Assembly: GCF_003268885.1 (NCBI RefSeq)
Contig: NZ_QLSX01000011.1
Coordinates: 1-64,000, forward strand
Direction: 5' to 3'
Length of the DNA stretch: 64,000 nt
Source of the DNA: Onishia taeanensis
GTDB taxonomy: Bacteria; Pseudomonadota; Gammaproteobacteria; Pseudomonadales; Halomonadaceae
Shown here one piece after another: positions 9,172-17,621 of this stretch (position 1 is the stretch's first letter; every line of letters begins with the position of its first letter). A program made the translations under genes and the position numbers. The notes under the pieces are model-generated. The model was not told the origin of the DNA and did not search any database. It saw only the letters and a program-made list of their open reading frames with translations.

Positions 9172-9773
9172 TGCGCGCCGACCTTGAACTGATCCATGGC
9201 TGGGTGCCCGAGGGCGCCCGGGTACTCGACCTGGGCTGCGGCGACGGCACCCTGCTCGATGCCCTGGCCCGCGACAAACAGGTCACCGGCTACGGGCTGG
9301 AGATCGACCCCGACGGCCTGACCGCCTGCGTCGCCCGCGGCGTCAACGTCATCGAGCAGAACCTCGACGAGGGGCTTGCCAATTTCGACGACAACGCCTA
9401 CGACCTGGTGATCATGACCCAGGCCCTGCAAGCCTTGCGTCGCCCCGATCTGATGCTCGACGAGATGCTCAGGGTGGCCGGGGAATGCATCATCACCTTC
9501 CCCAACTTCGCCTACTGGCGCCATCGCCTGTACCTGGGCTTCAAGGGCTACATGCCGGTGTCCAAGTCGCTACCCCATGCCTGGTACGACACTCCCAACA
9601 TTCACCTCTCGACCTTCAATGACTTTGAACGCCTGTGCCGCGACAAGGGTCTGACCATCACGGACCAGGCAGTAGGCAACGGCGAGCACGAGGCACACTG
9701 GAGCTCACGGCTATGGCCTAACCTGTTTGGTGAAACAGCGATCTTCCGTGTCAGCCGTGCAGGCGACGCATGA
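9171..9773 (+). CDS. metW: Methionine biosynthesis protein MetW
   Basis: SAM-dependent methyltransferase-fold protein that accompanies MetX and is needed for methionine synthesis in several proteobacteria; its precise chemistry is unsettled. The 200-aa protein shows motif I VLDLGCGDGTLLDAL near residue 20, the acidic loop GLEIDPDG, and the conserved MetW segment FPNFAYWRHRL plus MPVSKSLPHAWYDTPN. The start codon overlaps the metX stop by one base, so the two are surely co-translated. Confidence 0.93.
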   Translation: MRADLELIHGWVPEGARVLDLGCGDGTLLDALARDKQVTGYGLEIDPDGLTACVARGVNVIEQNLDEGLANFDDNAYDLVIMTQALQALRRPDLMLDEMLRVAGECIITFPNFAYWRHRLYLGFKGYMPVSKSLPHAWYDTPNIHLSTFNDFERLCRDKGLTITDQAVGNGEHEAHWSSRLWPNLFGETAIFRVSRAGDA

Positions 9774-9807
9774 TCGCCACCGAGTATTGCCTTCGGGGGA
9801 CGTCATC

Positions 9808-10296
9808 ATGGTGAAGCATAGGCACCGGCAAGACGGCCGGGCTATCAATCGTGGGATGGCCTGGCTGCTCGGCCTTGTGCTGCTTGCAGGCACAGGTTGG
9901 GGAACGGCCCAGGCCGAACAGTTCGAACGCTTCGGCCGCTACCAGGTCCACTACAACGCGGTGAACACCAGCTTCCTGACACCGGAGGTCGCGGCGGCCA
10001 ACGGCATCCAGCGCAGCCGAGTGCAGGCGCTGCTGAATGTCAGCGTGCGTGAGGAACAGGAGGACGGCACCACCCGACCGGTGCAAGCCTCGGTGGAAGG
10101 CCGGGTCGGCAACCTCGCCGGTCAGTCGCAGCCGCTCACCTTTCGCACCGTGCGCGAGGACGGCGCCGTCTATCACCTGGCGACCTTCCGCATTCAGGAA
10201 GACGAGCCGATGCGCTTCGATCTGAGCGTACGCTATGACCGCAATGCGCCACCTGGCGAGGTGAGCTTCATCCAGCGCTTCTATATCGACCGCTGA
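9808..10296 (+). CDS. Secreted DUF4426 protein
   Basis: DUF4426 family protein of unknown function, found after metW in Pseudomonas and relatives. The 162-aa product has a basic N-terminus, a hydrophobic stretch (MAWLLGLVLLAGTGWG) and a likely signal-peptidase site at AQA-EQF, so it is probably periplasmic. The mature part is beta-rich, starting FGRYQVHYNAVNTSFLTPEVA and ending VSFIQRFYIDR. I chose the ATG at 9808 after GGGGGA; an in-frame start at 9727 would overlap metW and spoil the signal peptide. Confidence 0.8.
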   Translation: MVKHRHRQDGRAINRGMAWLLGLVLLAGTGWGTAQAEQFERFGRYQVHYNAVNTSFLTPEVAAANGIQRSRVQALLNVSVREEQEDGTTRPVQASVEGRVGNLAGQSQPLTFRTVREDGAVYHLATFRIQEDEPMRFDLSVRYDRNAPPGEVSFIQRFYIDR

Positions 10297-10312
10297 ACCG
10301 ACCGGAGCGCCC

Positions 10313-10645
10313 ATGCGCGGCACCCTTCTTGCCCACCTCGCAGACCTCGACGCCACCGGCGGCCTCGCCATCACCCTCCCCGATGGCCGTGCGGGCTTCC
10401 TGGTCAAGGTGCACGGCCACCTGCATGGCTTTGAAAACCGCTGCCCGCACCGTGACAGCCGGCTCGACATCGACCCGGACAGCTTTCTGGCCACCGGCGG
10501 CGAACTGATCCAGTGCGCCCATCATGGCGCCCTCTTCCTGCCGGAGAACGGCGAATGCGTGGCCGGCCCCTGCCAGTACGAATCACTGGAGCCGCTAGCC
10601 CTCACCGTCGACGACCAGGGCGGCATCTACCTGGCGCGTGAGTGA
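10313..10645 (+). CDS. Small Rieske [2Fe-2S] protein
   Basis: A 110-aa protein that is essentially one Rieske domain. The ligands appear as C-P-H (ENRCPHRDSRLD) and C-A-H-H (IQCAHHGALF), a Cys-X-His and Cys-X2-His pair about 28 residues apart. It resembles ferredoxin subunits of dioxygenases or nitrite reductases, but no oxygenase is adjacent, so its partner is unknown. A similar gene sits by sfsA in Pseudomonas. Its 3' end overlaps the convergent sfsA by 51 bp. Confidence 0.85.
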   Translation: MRGTLLAHLADLDATGGLAITLPDGRAGFLVKVHGHLHGFENRCPHRDSRLDIDPDSFLATGGELIQCAHHGALFLPENGECVAGPCQYESLEPLALTVDDQGGIYLARE

Positions 10646-11371
10646 TACCGGCAAGGGCCGCGCCAGCCGTATGGCGGCAGGCGCGGCCCTCTGCCAGTCG
10701 ATCTCACAGCCATAGGCCAGCACCTCGACGCCCGCGGCGACAGCCTCGCCAAGCGCCTGGGCATAGCCCGGGTCGATGTGCGCCGCCGGGGCGACGTCGT
10801 CGATCCCGGTATGCGCCACGCAGAACAGCAGCACCGCACGCTGGCCCTCACAAGCCAAACGGCTCAGCACCTCAAGATGACGCCGCCCTCGCTCGCTGAC
10901 CGCGTCCGGAAAATAGCCGTGGCCGTCGGTCTCCCTGAGGGTGACCTGCTTGACCTCAACGTAAGCAGCGCTACCGGCGTCCGCGCTTGACTCGGCTAGG
11001 CGGAAATCGAGCCGCGCGCCCTCGACGCGCACTTCTCGCTTAAGCTCGCTGAAGCCCGCTAGCGGCGCGACGCTCCCCGCGCGCAGCGCTTCTCCGACGA
11101 TCGCATTGGTGCGCCCGGTGTGCACCGAAGCCAGTGCCGTGCCGCCACCCGGCTGTGGCAGCGCGATCAGCTCCCAGGTCCAGCTCAGCTTGCGCTTGGG
11201 GTTGTCGCTTGATGACAGCCAGACCCGGGCCCCGGGCACGTTCACCGCACGCATCGAGCCGGTGTTCGGGCAATGCGCCACCACCTCGCGACCGTCGTCG
11301 AGACGCACATCGGCGAGAAAGCGCTTGTAGCGGCGGATCAGGATGCCGGGCACCAGGCGGGGATAGTCCAT
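10595..11371 (-). CDS. sfsA: SfsA family protein (DNA-binding/nuclease-like)
   Basis: Homologue of sugar fermentation stimulation protein A, whose biochemical role is not established: OB-fold N-terminus plus a nuclease-like domain. The 258-aa protein shows PGILIRRYKRFLADV, the conserved HCPNTGSM segment, and the VEVKQVTL and FPDAVSERGRRHL motifs. It ends about 20 residues later than typical SfsA, so the C-terminus runs into the convergent Rieske gene. The ATG overlaps the stop of the upstream aminotransferase by one base (TGATG), so the pair is an operon. Confidence 0.9.
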   Translation of the reverse strand: MDYPRLVPGILIRRYKRFLADVRLDDGREVVAHCPNTGSMRAVNVPGARVWLSSSDNPKRKLSWTWELIALPQPGGGTALASVHTGRTNAIVGEALRAGSVAPLAGFSELKREVRVEGARLDFRLAESSADAGSAAYVEVKQVTLRETDGHGYFPDAVSERGRRHLEVLSRLACEGQRAVLLFCVAHTGIDDVAPAAHIDPGYAQALGEAVAAGVEVLAYGCEIDWQRAAPAAIRLARPLPVSLTRQVDAALVVDGEG

Positions 11372-12573
11372 CAGGGCCTCTCCATCACCGACGGGCCAGA
11401 CTGACGCGCCAGGAAGCGCCCGAGGCGCACTACGGCCTCTTCAAGACGCGAAATCTCGGCGGTAAAGGCGATGCGCACATGGTACTCGCCGCCGGTCACT
11501 GCGAAGTCGATGCCCGGGGTGATGGCGACGTTCTCCTCCTCCAGCAGACGGCGGCAGAAGGCCAGGCTGTCCTGGCTGTAGCGGCTGATATCGAGCCACA
11601 GATAGAAGGCCCCCTGAGGCGGCAGCGAGGGCGAAAGCCCCAGGCCGGCAAGCCCCTCGAGCAGCGCATCGCGGCGGCGATGCAGCTCGCGACGGCGGCG
11701 CTCCAGCTCGTCACGGCATTCCGGCGTAAAGGCGGCCAGAGCGGCATGCTGGGAGGGCGTCGGCGCGGCGAGAAAGACATTCTGGGCGAGTCGCGTCAGC
11801 GGCTCCACGGCTTCCTCAGGCGCCACCAGCCAGCCGAGGCGCCAGCCGGTCATACCGAAATACTTCGAGAAACTGTTGACCACATAAGCCTCGGGCGCCA
11901 CGGCGGTCGCCGACACCGGCGCCACGTCATAGGTAAGGCCCTGATAGATCTCGTCGACCAGTAGCGCCCCCTGACGCGCGGCCACTGTCTCGGCCACCGC
12001 GGCGATCTGGCCGGCATCCAGGGTATGCCCGGTAGGGTTGGAGGGCGTGGCCAGCATCGCGAGCCGGGTCTCATCGCGCCAGTGACGCTCGATCAGCGCG
12101 GCATCCAGCTGCCAGCCGCTTTCCGGGCCCACCGTCACGGTATCGAGTTCAGCCTCGGCCAGTGCCATGAAATGGCGGTTGCAGGGATAGGTCGGATCGG
12201 CCATCAACACCCGATCGCCGCGTTGCACCAGCAGCTGACTGGCCAGCAGCAGGGCCCCGGAGGCCCCCGGAGTGACGATGATCCTCGCGGGATCGACCCG
12301 GGCACCGAAGTGCTCGGCGTAGTGGCCGGCGATGGCCTCGCGCAGCGCCGGCAGCCCGGCGGCGGGAGTATACCGGGTATGGCCCGCCGCCAGCGCCTGC
12401 TGGCCGGCAGCGATCACCGGCGCCGGCGTCGGAAAATCGGGCTCGCCGATTTCCAGATGAATCACGTCGTGGCCCGCCGCCTCGCGAGCCTGGGCAACCT
12501 CGAGCAGGCTCATCACCCGAAACGGCTGAACCCGATCCAGCCTGGCACTGAACGACCCATCACTGAACGACAT
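11371..12573 (-). CDS. Class I/II PLP-dependent aminotransferase
   Basis: Fold type I aminotransferase of the aspartate/alanine aminotransferase superfamily, 400 aa; the substrate cannot be told from sequence. Visible features are LEIGEPDFPTP near residue 40, the TPGASGALL cofactor segment, ATPSNPTG, DEIYQGLTY, and the Schiff-base lysine in SFSKYFGMTGWRLGW. RIAF near the C-terminus holds the carboxylate-binding Arg. The ATG follows AGGGAG. It precedes sfsA with overlapping stop/start. The same pair occurs near dksA in Pseudomonas. Confidence 0.88.
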   Translation of the reverse strand: MSFSDGSFSARLDRVQPFRVMSLLEVAQAREAAGHDVIHLEIGEPDFPTPAPVIAAGQQALAAGHTRYTPAAGLPALREAIAGHYAEHFGARVDPARIIVTPGASGALLLASQLLVQRGDRVLMADPTYPCNRHFMALAEAELDTVTVGPESGWQLDAALIERHWRDETRLAMLATPSNPTGHTLDAGQIAAVAETVAARQGALLVDEIYQGLTYDVAPVSATAVAPEAYVVNSFSKYFGMTGWRLGWLVAPEEAVEPLTRLAQNVFLAAPTPSQHAALAAFTPECRDELERRRRELHRRRDALLEGLAGLGLSPSLPPQGAFYLWLDISRYSQDSLAFCRRLLEEENVAITPGIDFAVTGGEYHVRIAFTAEISRLEEAVVRLGRFLARQSGPSVMERP

Positions 12574-12733
12574 AGGCGACTCCCTGTAGTGACCCCATCA
12601 GCGGCCAAGATGAGTGGCAAAAATAAGCGACCGCTGGCGAGAAACACCGGGCACCACCAGCAGACGGCACGGTCAATACGGTATGGTAACCGGTTAACGC
12701 AGCGCCTCTACAGCAAAGAAGGTGTCACAACGG

Positions 12734-12762
12734 TTGCGTTCGCAGCTTTTTTTCGCTAAATA
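12734..12762 (+). promoter_or_regulatory. Probable dksA promoter (sigma70)
   Basis: TTGCGT (12734-12739), a 17-nt spacer and TAAATA (12757-12762) lie about 80 bp before dksA. The rest of the 268-bp gap from the divergent aminotransferase holds a short palindromic patch (GGTAACCGGTTAAC) near 12685 and nothing else I can assign. Confidence 0.55.
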
Positions 12763-12841
12763 CACTGGGTTTTGGGCCCGCGATGGATAGCACCCTTCGA
12801 ACGGGTATCGGCCCCAGTCACTCGAGTAATGAGGCAGCCAC

Positions 12842-13279
12842 ATGCCAGCAGCAGCACAAACCCCGGAAGCTCTCAAGCGATTCACCCCGTACGAGCCGGC
12901 GCCGGGTGAAGAGTATATGAACGACAAGCAGCTAGCGCACTTCCGGCAGATCCTGCTCGACTGGAAAAAGGATTTGATGGAAGAAGTGGATCGCACCGTG
13001 CGTCACCTGCAGGAAGACGCCAACAACTACGCCGATCCGGCAGACCGCGCCACCCAGGAAGAAGGCTTCAACCTGGAACTGCGCACTCGGGATCGCGAGC
13101 GCAAACTGCTCAAGAAGATCAACGAGACCATCGATAAGATCGACGAGGACGACTACGGCTTCTGCGAGGCCTGCGGCGTCGAGATCGGCATTCGCCGCCT
13201 CGAAGCGCGTCCCACGGCCACTCAGTGCGTCGACTGCAAGACCCTGGCCGAACTCAAGGAAAAGCAGCTCGGCGGCTGA
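12842..13279 (+). CDS. dksA: RNA polymerase-binding transcription factor DksA
   Basis: Binds the RNA polymerase secondary channel and, with ppGpp, resets rRNA and amino-acid promoters. The 145-aa protein has the N-terminal segment ending in PGEEYMNDKQLAHF, a long coiled coil with the tip acidic pair in NYADPADRATQEE, and a C4 zinc finger (CEACG...CVDC) at the C-terminus. All four cysteines are present, so it is a canonical zinc DksA rather than a Cys-poor paralogue. gluQ follows, as in most Gammaproteobacteria. Confidence 0.96.
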   Translation: MPAAAQTPEALKRFTPYEPAPGEEYMNDKQLAHFRQILLDWKKDLMEEVDRTVRHLQEDANNYADPADRATQEEGFNLELRTRDRERKLLKKINETIDKIDEDDYGFCEACGVEIGIRRLEARPTATQCVDCKTLAELKEKQLGG

Positions 13280-13323
13280 TCTTTGCTTGCCCGCCAGGCC
13301 TGCGCGGCCACCTTGGCCATCTT

Positions 13324-13349
13324 CGACGGGCACCCTCGGGTGCCCGTCG
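13324..13349 (+). terminator. Hairpin between dksA and gluQ
   Basis: CGACGGGCACCC and its exact complement form a 12-bp stem with minimal loop. No T-tract follows, so it may only attenuate. Confidence 0.45.
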
Positions 13350-13430
13350 GCGTATCCAGCGGCCCTGCTTCAGCGCCCGCTTCCCAGCTCCCTTGCCACT
13401 TATCCCGATGAGCCCAGACGAGCCCCTGCC

Positions 13431-14324
13431 ATGAACGACTACCGCGGACGCTTCGCCCCTACCCCCTCCGGCCCCCTGCATTTCGGGTCGCTGGTCGCGG
13501 CGTTGGGCAGCTACCTGGATGCCCGTCAGGCAGGTGGCAGCTGGGAGGTGCGCATCGAAGACATCGACCCGCCGCGCTGCCCAAAAGGCGCGAGCGATAC
13601 CATCCTGCGCCAGCTCGAGGCCTTCGGCCTTCACTGGGACGGCCCGGTGCGCTACCAGCAAACGCGCGGCGAGGCTTACGCGGCGGCTCTGGAACGGCTC
13701 GCTGACGCGGGGCTCGCCTATCCCTGCAGCTGCTCGCGCAAGCAGTGGCGAGATTACCCCATCTATCCCGGCTGGTGCCGCGATGGTCCCTGCGTTCCCG
13801 AGGCGCCCCTTGCCTGGCGGCTGCGCAGCGACCTTGGGCTGCGCCCGGTGGTCTGGCACGACCGGCTCTATGGCCGACAGTGCCTGGACCCGGCCGACCT
13901 CGGCGACGTGGTGCTCAAACGCAAGGATGCCCTCTGGGCCTATCAGCTGGCGGTGGTGGTCGACGATGCCGACCAGGCCATCAGTGATGTGGTGCGCGGC
14001 GTCGACCTGCTCGACAACACGCCCTGGCAACGCCAGCTGCAGGCTGCCTTGGGGCTGCCTGAGCCCCGCTACCTGCACCTGCCGCTGGTGATCGGCGACG
14101 ACGGCCAAAAGCTCTCCAAGCAGAACCTGGCCCGGCCGCTGCCCGAAGACGAACGCGTCCGTCCGCTGGTGCATCAGGCCCTGACGGCGCTCGAACAGGC
14201 GCCCGACTCCGCCCTTTCCACCGCTCCGGTCGAAGACCAGCTGGCCGCCGCCATCGCCGCCTGGGAACCGGCGCGTCTGACCACAGATGACGTCCTCGTT
14301 GCCCCGGACTGGCCCGATGCATAA
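13431..14324 (+). CDS. gluQ: Glutamyl-Q tRNA(Asp) synthetase
   Basis: Truncated GluRS paralogue that attaches glutamate to queuosine at the wobble base of tRNA-Asp. The 297-aa protein has RFAPTPSGPLHFGSL (HIGH-type motif), a Cys-rich zinc site (CSCSRKQW...GWCRDGPC) and the KMSKS-like DGQKLSKQN. It lacks the anticodon-binding domain of full GluRS. I chose the ATG at 13431 because it gives the standard N-terminus MNDYRGRFAP. It lies just downstream of dksA, a widely conserved pair. Confidence 0.94.
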   Translation: MNDYRGRFAPTPSGPLHFGSLVAALGSYLDARQAGGSWEVRIEDIDPPRCPKGASDTILRQLEAFGLHWDGPVRYQQTRGEAYAAALERLADAGLAYPCSCSRKQWRDYPIYPGWCRDGPCVPEAPLAWRLRSDLGLRPVVWHDRLYGRQCLDPADLGDVVLKRKDALWAYQLAVVVDDADQAISDVVRGVDLLDNTPWQRQLQAALGLPEPRYLHLPLVIGDDGQKLSKQNLARPLPEDERVRPLVHQALTALEQAPDSALSTAPVEDQLAAAIAAWEPARLTTDDVLVAPDWPDA

Positions 14325-14449
14325 CCCAGGATGTTTCACTGACGGTAGGTAACGCCAGTTGCCCGGCCCCTTAGAAAGCCAGGCCGCCTGGCGTAAAAGG
14401 CTTGGTAAGCCTTGCTCGCGCCACGGGCGTCAACTACGAGGAGAGGCCC

Positions 14450-14626
14450 ATGTACGTCTATCGCATCATGCTGTTGCTGGTCTTCGTCGGCTACCTGCTC
14501 TCACCGGTGCTGATGAATGGCTGGGCCAGCCCCGATAGCGCCTGGTATCGCCCCTTCGTTATCTGGGGCGTACTGATCGCGCTGTCGCTGTGGCTCGAAC
14601 AAAAGAGGGCCCTCGATGAACGCTGA
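14450..14626 (+). CDS. Small membrane protein upstream of cbrA (CbrX-like)
   Basis: A 58-aa protein with two hydrophobic segments (residues about 6-22 and 33-47) and a basic tail, preceded by GAGGAGAGG. Its last 11 bases overlap the start of cbrA, a strong sign of translational coupling. A short ORF of similar size and position precedes cbrA in Pseudomonas; as I recall it was named cbrX there, but I cannot align the two here. Function is unknown. It could set CbrA expression or help insert the large membrane kinase. Confidence 0.78.
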   Translation: MYVYRIMLLLVFVGYLLSPVLMNGWASPDSAWYRPFVIWGVLIALSLWLEQKRALDER

Positions 14627-17621
14627 AGGCCTGTCTCCCTTGCTGCTGGTAGGCGGTGGCTATCTTGCGCTACTTTTCCTGTGTGCCCTGGCAGTGGAAC
14701 GGCGCTGGGTTCCCTCGCGTCTCGTGCACCACCCGGCGGTCTATACCCTGGCGCTTGGCGTCTATGCCAGCGCCTGGGCGGTGTACGGCAGCGTGGAACT
14801 GGCCGGCCGGGTCGGCTATGGCTATCTGGCCTACTATCTGGGGGCCGCCGGTGCCGTCCTGCTGGCACCGGTGCTGCTGCTGCCGATCCAACGCCTGACC
14901 CGCACCTACCAGTTGGCGTCACTGGCCGACCTGTTCGCCTTCCGCTTCCGCTCGCGCTGGGTCGGCACTCTGATCACCGTGATCAGCGCCATGGCGGTGC
15001 TGCCGCTGCTGGCACTGCAGGTGCAGACCCTGGGCCAGGCAATCCAGCAGCTCACCGGCACAGCGTCGCCGGCGCTTGCCGCGCTAGGGTTCTGCCTGGT
15101 GATCGCCTTGTTCGCGGTGCTCTTTGGCGCGCGTCACACTCACCTCAACGCCCATCAAGACACCCTGCTTGCCGTCATCGCCGTGGAGTCGCTGGTCAAG
15201 CTCGCCGCCATGCTGGCGCTGGGGGCCTTCGCCCTGTTCGGCATCTTCGATGGCCCGAGCGACCTGCAGGCCTGGCTCGAAGGCCCGGGGCTTGTCCATC
15301 AGGCCGGCGTCAGCGAGCTAGATTCGGGGCAGTGGCGCACCCTGCTGCTGCTGTTCTTCGCCGCCGCCTTTCTGATGCCGCACATGTTCCACCTGACCTT
15401 CGCCGAGCGCCTGTCCCCGCGTGCGCTGCTGCAGGCCGGCTGGAGTCTGCCGCTTTATCTATTGCTGATGGCCCTGCCGGTGCCGCTAATCCTGTGGGGC
15501 GCCCAGCGCGTGGGTATCGCCCCGCCGGGGCTTGAGAGCGCCTATCTGGCCTTCGCCCTGTCCGCCTCGCCGTGGGTAGATGCGCTGGTCTTCCTGGCCG
15601 GCCTCGCCGCGGCCAGCGGCACCCTGATCATCATTGCCATGGCCCTGTCGGGGATGATCCTCAATCACCTGGTGCTGGTCGCCCACCCGCCGGATCACCG
15701 AGGCGATCTGTACCGCTGGCTGCGCTGGCTGCGGCGGGCGCTGGTGGTGGCGGTGATTCTCTCAGGCTGGCTCTACTATCGCACCCTGGGGCTTGCCCAT
15801 GACCTGACGACCCTCGGAATCGCCTCCTTCTCCGGCATGGCCCAATGCCTGCCGGGGTTGTTGGCACTGCTCTACTGGCCCGGCGCCAACCGCAAGGGCA
15901 TGGTCAGTGGGCTGCTGGTGGGTACGGGCCTGTGGATGGTGGGCCTGTGGCTGCCGCTGGTCACTGGTCTGTCGCCCTGGGTGCTGGTGCCGCCCGGCCT
16001 GGAGAGCCTGTCGAGCGCGCCCGCCTGGTACGCCGTGACGCTGGTGGCGCTGACCGCCAACGGTCTGATCCTGATTCTCGTCTCGCTGCTGACTCGCACC
16101 TCGGCAGGCGAACGAACCGCCGCCGAGGCCTGCGCGGCGGACCCGGTGATTCGCCCCAAGCGCCTGGCGCTGACCGTCACCCACGGCGAAGACTTCAAGC
16201 ATCATCTCGCCCCGGCGCTGGGGGCCGACGTCGCCGAGCGCGAGGTCGAACGCGCCCTGGCGGCACTAGAGCTGACGTCCTGGGATCGGCGCCCCTATGC
16301 CCTGCGCCGGCTGCGTGATCGTATCCAGGCCAATCTTTCGGGGCTGATGGGCCCGTCGGTGGCCCAGGACATCGTTGATCGTTGCCTGCCCTATCGTCGC
16401 GACGGAGCAGGACTAGAAAAAGAGGCGGTTGACGACATTCACTTCGTCGAAAGCCGCCTGGAAGCCTATCGCTCGCGACTCACCGGCCTCGCCCGAGAGC
16501 TCGACGGCCTGCGTCGCTACCATCGCCGCACCCTCACCCAGCTCCCCATCGGCCTGTGCGCCTTCGGCGACGACGATGAACTGCTGATGTGGAACGACGC
16601 CCTGACCGCGCTCTCCGGCATCGACGGCGAGCACGTCGTCGGCGCCCGCCGAGATAGCCTGCCTGAGCCCTGGGGCGAGCTACTCGGGCGCCTGCTCAGC
16701 AACGGCCAGCGTCATCTCTACAAGCAGCCGGTGACGCTTTCCGGCACCACGCGCTACCTGAGCCTGCACCAGGCCACGCTGGATGCCGAGGACGACCCCT
16801 ATGGCGGCCGGGTGATTCTGGTCGAGGATCACAGCGAGATGAAGTGGCTCGAGGACGAGCTGGTGCACGCCGCCCGGCTGGCCTCGATCGGCCAACTGGC
16901 CGCCGGAGTCGCCCATGAAATCGGCAATCCCATCACCGGCATCTCTTCGCTGGCCCAGAACCTGCGCTACGACACCGATGACCCCGCGCTGCTGGAGACC
17001 GCCGACCAGATCCAGACCCTCACCGAGCGCGTCTCGCGCATCATCGGCTCGTTGGTCGGCTTCGCCCACGGCGGCCATCAGGAGAGCGCCGGGCGCTATG
17101 CCACGGTCAACCCCCGCGAACTCACCAATGAGGCGCTTCACTTGATCCAGTTGGCACGCACGGGTCAGGATGTGGTCTATCACAATCATTGCCCCGCTGA
17201 CCTAGAGCTGGAGGCTGATGCCCAGCGTATGGTCCAGGTGATGATCAACCTGCTGGGCAACGCCCGCGATGCCAGCCCCACCAACGGCGCGATAGAGATC
17301 GATGCCCGGCGTCTTGCAGATGGCGAGGGCCGTAATGGCATAGAATGGAGCGTGACCGATGCCGGCACGGGCATCGATGCCAGGGTCCGCGATCATCTTT
17401 TCGAGCCCTTCACCACCACCAAGGCGCCCGGCGAGGGCACCGGCCTGGGCCTCGCACTGGTCTATGGCATCCTGGCCGACCACCAGGGACGGATCCATAT
17501 AGAATCGCCTCCCACCGGGCGCGAAAGCGGCACCCGCATCGTCATGTGGCTACCTGTCAGCAGGCCACCACTGAGCAAAGAGGACAACGAGCTCCCCCAT
17601 GAGCCGGATTCTGATCGTTGA
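14616..17621 (+). CDS. cbrA: Transporter-linked sensor histidine kinase CbrA
   Basis: Sensor of the CbrAB system that balances carbon and nitrogen use. The 1001-aa protein has an N-terminal SLC5 (sodium/solute symporter) module of about 13 membrane helices to about residue 500. A cytoplasmic STAC-like linker (about 510-610) and a PAS-like region (about 640-740, LPIGLCAFGDDDELLMWNDA) follow. The kinase core has the phosphoacceptor H767 in GVAHEIGNP, N-box NLLGNARDAS, and glycine boxes DAGTGI and GTGLGLALVYG. In Pseudomonas the SLC5 part has been linked to histidine uptake. It overlaps cbrB by 23 bp. Confidence 0.93.
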   Translation: MNAEGLSPLLLVGGGYLALLFLCALAVERRWVPSRLVHHPAVYTLALGVYASAWAVYGSVELAGRVGYGYLAYYLGAAGAVLLAPVLLLPIQRLTRTYQLASLADLFAFRFRSRWVGTLITVISAMAVLPLLALQVQTLGQAIQQLTGTASPALAALGFCLVIALFAVLFGARHTHLNAHQDTLLAVIAVESLVKLAAMLALGAFALFGIFDGPSDLQAWLEGPGLVHQAGVSELDSGQWRTLLLLFFAAAFLMPHMFHLTFAERLSPRALLQAGWSLPLYLLLMALPVPLILWGAQRVGIAPPGLESAYLAFALSASPWVDALVFLAGLAAASGTLIIIAMALSGMILNHLVLVAHPPDHRGDLYRWLRWLRRALVVAVILSGWLYYRTLGLAHDLTTLGIASFSGMAQCLPGLLALLYWPGANRKGMVSGLLVGTGLWMVGLWLPLVTGLSPWVLVPPGLESLSSAPAWYAVTLVALTANGLILILVSLLTRTSAGERTAAEACAADPVIRPKRLALTVTHGEDFKHHLAPALGADVAEREVERALAALELTSWDRRPYALRRLRDRIQANLSGLMGPSVAQDIVDRCLPYRRDGAGLEKEAVDDIHFVESRLEAYRSRLTGLARELDGLRRYHRRTLTQLPIGLCAFGDDDELLMWNDALTALSGIDGEHVVGARRDSLPEPWGELLGRLLSNGQRHLYKQPVTLSGTTRYLSLHQATLDAEDDPYGGRVILVEDHSEMKWLEDELVHAARLASIGQLAAGVAHEIGNPITGISSLAQNLRYDTDDPALLETADQIQTLTERVSRIIGSLVGFAHGGHQESAGRYATVNPRELTNEALHLIQLARTGQDVVYHNHCPADLELEADAQRMVQVMINLLGNARDASPTNGAIEIDARRLADGEGRNGIEWSVTDAGTGIDARVRDHLFEPFTTTKAPGEGTGLGLALVYGILADHQGRIHIESPPTGRESGTRIVMWLPVSRPPLSKEDNELPHEPDSDR

